Assembly (NCBI GenBank): GCA_030762895.1 | Contig: CM061062.1 | Span: 140,041,104 to 140,105,103, forward strand | From: Sophora flavescens | Lineage: Eukaryota > Streptophyta > Magnoliopsida > Fabales > Fabaceae | DNA: 64,000 nucleotides | Direction of reading: 5' to 3' | Part shown: piece by piece, positions 60,282 to 64,000 of the stretch | Layout of the letters: each line of letters opens with the position of its first letter | How positions within the stretch are numbered: the first letter of the stretch is position 1 | Notes under the pieces: model-generated | Database searches by the model: none | What the model saw: only the letters and a program-made list of their open reading frames with translations | What the model was told of the DNA's origin: nothing | Made by a program: the position numbers and the translations under genes

Positions 60282-61600
60282 TGTTAATCAATATGGCACC
60301 TCAAGAGGGGGTGAATTGAGGTACTTTCTTTGAAACTTTGGTTTCTTTAAAAAAAATTGTTCAAGAAAGACTATGTATGATGCAAAGAAATTGAGTAGAA
60401 GAAGAGAATGATTATGAATGAATGACCTCAATTAAAAATCAGAAAATTAAATCCATCACAATTAACCAAATACAATCAAGAACAACAATTAAGCAATATA
60501 TGCAAGAACTAGAAGAGTCATGGAAGGAGAGGATCACACAAACGATTTTACTGGTTCGATTACAACCTAAGTGATCTACATCTAGATCTCAAGAACCCTT
60601 GAGTGATTCCACTATTTGAAAATTGTTTACAAGAATACAATTTACCAAAAACTAAAGGATACCCCACCTTTTACCTTGATCACTTTGAGATGCCCCACTC
60701 AAAGTGATCCTTACCAACTAAGGATGCCTCACCTTAGATTCAAGGATTCCCCACCTTAAATGTGATTTGGATGCCTCACCAAATCAATAGAAACAGCAAT
60801 TACAATTGATATGTATATAGAAAATTGTAACACTATAGAAGTGCACTTTTTCTATGAAAGCTCGATGATTTCTCTCAAAATAATAGCATATGACTCAAGA
60901 ATGTTTTTGGAGTGATTTTGACAGAGTAACAATAGATGAAAAGAGTACTTAATTTTTGTGTCAAAATACCTCTTATTTATAGAAGAAAAAGTGTGAGAAA
61001 AATAAGTTTTAAATTTGAAATTCTGTTTGTAAAACTGAAGGTAGTCGGTTGCTTTTAAGAGTAGTCGACTACTTTTTTCAAGATTTGCAACCGTTTGTAA
61101 GTAACTGCCAAAGTAGTCGATTACTTTATCAAAGTAGTCGATTACTTTTTCCAGTAGTCGATTACTTTCACAAACAGTAGCCAAGATTTCAAGATTTACA
61201 CAAAGTAGTCGATTACTTCTCAAAGTAGTCGATTACTTTGATTTTAAGAATGTTTCTGGAATTTATAAGAACAAAGTAGTAGACTACTTTTCAAAGTAGT
61301 TGACTAATTTTCTCAAAAAAACTTAAAATTGATTAATTTCTTCACAAAACTTGTTCCATAAACACTTTTCAAGCTTGTCAAATCTTGAATTATTTTTTCA
61401 AAACTTATTTCTTGCTTTTTCTTTTTAGGAAAAACTTATTTTATCCTTTTAAAAACATTTGAGTCATTTAAGCTAATTTAAAGATAAACCTTTACAAATA
61501 TTCATATAACCAATTATTACTTAGGAGTGCCATTTGTGTTTGGCTCTTCATCATCAAAACACTTTGAATGTAGCATATGCATTTTCATCTTGCATCTTCA
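60282..61600 (-). mobile_element. 3' LTR of a SIRE-like copia element
   Basis: In element sense it starts TGAAGATGCAAGATG (right end 61600) after GGGGAGAC, and carries CAATTCACCCCCTCTTGAGG (reverse complement of 60299-60318) near its other end, as in other SIRE LTRs. The left end is taken at TGTTAATCAATATGG (60282) but no duplication or primer site confirms it; the element may continue or be truncated into the PMD pseudogene. Confidence 0.6.
61037..61310. repeat. Array of near-palindromes AAGTAGTCGATTACTT
   Basis: About nine copies of AGTAGTCGATTACT or close variants (AGTAGTCGACTACT, AGTAGTAGACTACT, AGTAGTTGACTAAT) at irregular spacing, several directly adjacent with A/T-rich linkers. The core TAGTCGACTA/TAGTCGATTA is self-complementary or nearly so. 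Confidence 0.9.
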
Positions 61601-62086
61601 GTCTCCCCATTTTTGTTGATGACAAATACTTTGAATTCTTTTCGCGTTTAAACTCCCATTTGTTGGAATATTTGATATATGAATGGTGTGTTTGGAAGTT
61701 TAAAAACTCCCCCTCAATTTATGCGCTTGTAAAAAAAAATAGAAAACACACCTTTCTCCCTCTTTTGTCATGATCAAAAAGAAATGATATAACATTGCAA
61801 TACATATTATAGGATCATTATATTAAAAAAATGGAGGAATAATAACAATGAACTATGATGCAAAATAGACAAAATAGAATCCGTAAGTGCAAATAACACC
61901 ATAAAATGAGAAAACATAGTCCATATGCAAAATAGTCCATAAAGCATAATCTAATGCTGATAATAATCTAGAAACAACTGTCCACAAATAACAATCCATA
62001 AAACATAACAGAAACAGTCCATAATAATAATAATCATCATAAACTAGTCCTATCAAAAGAGTCTCAATAGATAAGTCCTAGTGTCC
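61601..62086 (-). mobile_element. 3' noncoding end of the SIRE-like element
   Basis: Element sense shows GGGGGAGTTTTTAAACTTCC and TTTGTCATCAACAAAAATGG followed by GGAGAC, the usual SIRE arrangement before the 3' LTR. No coding frame. Confidence 0.55.
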
Positions 62087-63274
62087 CTATTCTTCATCAT
62101 CTGCATCATCGGTATCCTTAGGAAATTGATGAATCTTTAAAGTTTGGATCATATTCTCCATGTTGTGAACCCGAATGTTCAGATTTTGAAACTGCTGGAC
62201 CACAAACATTTGGAAACAATCTGTGAACAGAGGAGCTGTGGATGAACTAGAGGATGGACCAGTTGAAGGAGGAGCCGAGGATTCATGAAAGTGTTGTATA
62301 ACAGTAGCTATTGAAGCATTATGCATCGGAATAGGAGAGGGAGGTGTGACAGCTCTATAACACCAAACGCCCTTGACCTTCTTAATACCCATCTGTGCCA
62401 TAATCTCTTTTCCAACCACATGATTATGATCTAATGGAGTAGTAATGATACGCTCAGCAAAATCAAAGTGATTGAAAAAGCGAGTGATCATTATGGCATA
62501 GGGTATGGGTTCCCTCTTCTTTCTCTTACAGTGTAAAAGGCGTTCAGTAAAGAACCAAGGCCAGTTAACATGCACCCTATTATGCAGCACCTACATCATA
62601 ATTATGTCAGTCTCAAGAATGGTGGCGTAGTTACCTCCGCAGACGTTAAGCATGCACATGATGACATAATGTAGCAAACGTCCCTCCATGTTAAGCAAGA
62701 TGGTTTTGGCTTTGGCACCAAGGATCACATTAGGGTTTTTTAGATAGGGACGCAGTGTATCAGCCCTGTTAAAGTCCGCAACACAATCAGGATCATTGAA
62801 CTTCAGCTGACAACCCAGATGCTGAAGTCCGGTGACCTGAAGCCAAGCAGCAGGTGTGAAGGTGATCTCCCGATTTGCCAAAGTGCTCTGCAGCAACCCA
62901 TCATTGGTAACCTTCATGTTGCAGACATATGCTCGAGATAGATCAACCCTGAAACTGTTGTTTAGCTCCACAAATTGTCTCAGTCCGTGATCTTCAAGTA
63001 GCTCATGAAAGTGGAAGCCCTCGTTGGTGAAGAATTGGCAGCGCAACCAACAGGGTTCAACGACTCTACGCAAACCAAACTCTTTCATAAAAGCTTTATG
63101 GTCATTCACATCAAAAAACCAGCGAGTGATGTCGAACTGATCAACGTTATGTGCTTGGGCAGCGACATCTGCAGCAGGTTAAGGAGGAACATCCTGTGGT
63201 TCAACATTAGGAGCATCAGCAACAGCAGCGGCAATAGGAGCAGGAGCACCATGTCTCTGTCTTTTGGGAGGCAT
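62087..63274 (-). pseudogene. Envelope-position ORF of SIRE-like element, two in-frame stops
   Basis: One continuous minus-strand frame of 396 codons from ATG 63274 (MPPKRQRHGAPAPIAAAVAD) to the stop at 62087, broken only by TAA at 63182-63180 and TAG at 62593-62591. Landmarks: FDITRWFFDVNDHKAFMKEF, HFHELLEDHGLRQFVELNNS, ITFTPAAWLQVTGLQHLGC, VHVNWPWFFTERLLHCKRKK, REPIPYAIMITRFFNHFDF, a Ser/Pro stretch, and an acidic end DTDDADDEE. It belongs to the 'putative plant transposon protein' group found downstream of pol in LTR retrotransposons; function unknown. The TAG is followed by GTGCTG, which is not the CARYYA context reported to favour readthrough, so I take it as a lesion. Confidence 0.65.
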
Positions 63275-63618
63275 GGTTGAGTCTTGAACCAATTATACCT
63301 GAACAAAAGCAGATGAACACGAACCCAGAACAACTACGATCCAGAAGCAGATGAACAAGAACCCAGAACACAAATCACAACAGAAACATGAAAGAGACCA
63401 ATTGATGAGTGTGATTCCACCTCATCTTTGTCCATCATTTTGCATGCATTTTCATGTAGTTTAGGCATATTTTTATTAGATTTTAGGTTAATTTTCTTGG
63501 GGGTAGGGTTCGTGTGTTGTTTTGCAGATATCAAGGGTAAATTGCGCAAGATCAACCACGATGAAGTTTGGATGAAGATGGAGCTTTAAAACTGAAGAAA
63601 ATGAGCCAAACAGAGCCC

Positions 63619-63908
63619 ATCACGGCCTAGCTGTGATGCCCATCACGGCCATGATCGAGCAAAAACTGAAAAAGAAGAAAGGCTGAAGTCAGAGTCTGTC
63701 ACGGCCTGGCCGTGATAGCCATCATGACCGTGACCCAAAACCACCACAAGTCAGAGCACATCACGGCCCAGCCGTGAAATTCTTCACGGCCATAACAGAG
63801 GACTCGCGTCGCGAGCATAATTCTCGTCCCGCGAGAGACAGGATTCTGCATTGCAACCAGAAGCAGAGACCGTCACGGCCTGGCCGTGATGGCCATCACG
63901 GCCGTGAC
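63619..63908. repeat. CACGGCC..GCCGTGA hairpin repeats
   Basis: Four copies near 63619, 63699, 63760 and 63871 of a unit shaped TCACGGCCTGGCCGTGATGG plus CCATCACGGCCGTGAC. That is two abutting short palindromes per copy. A different GC-rich hairpin (CTCGCGTCGCGAG / CTCGTCCCGCGAG) lies at 63801-63836. This is the most GC-rich patch in the right part of the window. Confidence 0.9.
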
Positions 63909-63983
63909 GCGCATTACTTGGACCTGAAGAAACCGAAATAGATCAGATTTTGAGTTGGTTTGGGACTCTAACTTCCCCATTTC

Positions 63984-63991
63984 TATAAATA
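63984..63991 (+). promoter_or_regulatory. TATA box of plus-strand LTR
   Basis: TATAAATA follows a pyrimidine-rich stretch in the U3 of the LTR that starts at 63403. Position about 580 bp into the LTR is plausible for U3/R. Confidence 0.5.
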
Positions 63992-64000
63992 TGGACCAAG

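Larger units (their letters stand above)
63403..64000 (+). mobile_element. Start of a plus-strand LTR (gypsy type), runs off the window
   Basis: Begins TGATGAGTGTGATTCCACCT, a start I associate with Athila/Tat-type LTRs, preceded by CCAAT (63398-63402) as candidate duplication. It has an array of CACGGCC near-palindromes (63619-63908) and a TATA box TATAAATA (63984-63991), placing the transcription start just past the window. It appears to truncate the SIRE-like element whose ORF starts at 63274. Confidence 0.55.

Noticed and set aside
63601..63910. CRISPR-like array
   Set aside because: Plant nuclear context; units are palindromic, spacers are irregular and partly repetitive, and there are no cas genes.

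Overview
The window is nuclear DNA of a flowering plant, most likely a eudicot. It is AT-rich, shows no operons, and is dominated by LTR retrotransposons and CACTA transposons nested in one another. The families are all plant families: Tekay-type chromovirus LTRs, Athila, SIRE/Maximus-type Ty1-copia, CACTA elements with CACTACAA ends, and a plant mobile domain (PMD) relic. I found no intact ordinary host gene, rRNA, tRNA or CRISPR array. The species cannot be named from this sequence.

Layout. (1) 1-16066: a tandem array on the minus strand, LTR A (partial) - short internal - LTR B - short internal - LTR C. The LTRs are about 3.3 kb and the internals only about 265 bp, keeping little more than primer-binding site and polypurine tract. 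LTR C is split by a 6.9-kb CACTA element (8666-15562) with perfect TAC target duplications. That element carries a decayed tnpA-like gene, only the N-terminus of tnpD, and a formin FH2 fragment that looks captured from the host. (2) 16067-19121: pieces of Tekay-like LTRs in the opposite orientation. (3) 19122-35655: a 5'-truncated Athila element on the minus strand (3' LTR, envelope-position ORF, integrase, RNase H, reverse transcriptase). A solo Tekay-type LTR (25167-28994, ATTAG duplication) splits its integrase. A 4.8-kb CACTA element (29651-34494, TAA duplication) containing a small two-exon B3-like gene splits its RNase H. (4) 35656-42233: the only stretch that looks low-copy, with exon-like relics, a 349-bp MITE and a solo copia LTR (TACTC duplication). 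(5) 42234-52103: a SIRE-like Ty1-copia element with GTTAT duplications, a large coding deletion, three 77-bp tandem repeats, and a solo Tekay-type LTR nested inside. (6) 52161-57160: the 3' end of a second Athila element, interrupted by another solo Tekay-type LTR (53903-56806, AAGGC duplication). (7) 57161-64000: a degenerate PMD pseudogene, the 3' end of a minus-strand SIRE-like element with an envelope-position ORF, and the start of a plus-strand LTR running off the window.

How the parts relate. Most insertion junctions can be read at base level. Removing each insert with one copy of its target duplication restores the interrupted frame or repeat, which gives a relative order of events. 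Recurring themes are solo LTRs and tandem LTRs (products of LTR recombination), non-autonomous CACTA elements carrying host-like gene pieces, and arrays of short near-palindromes inside the LTRs of several unrelated families.
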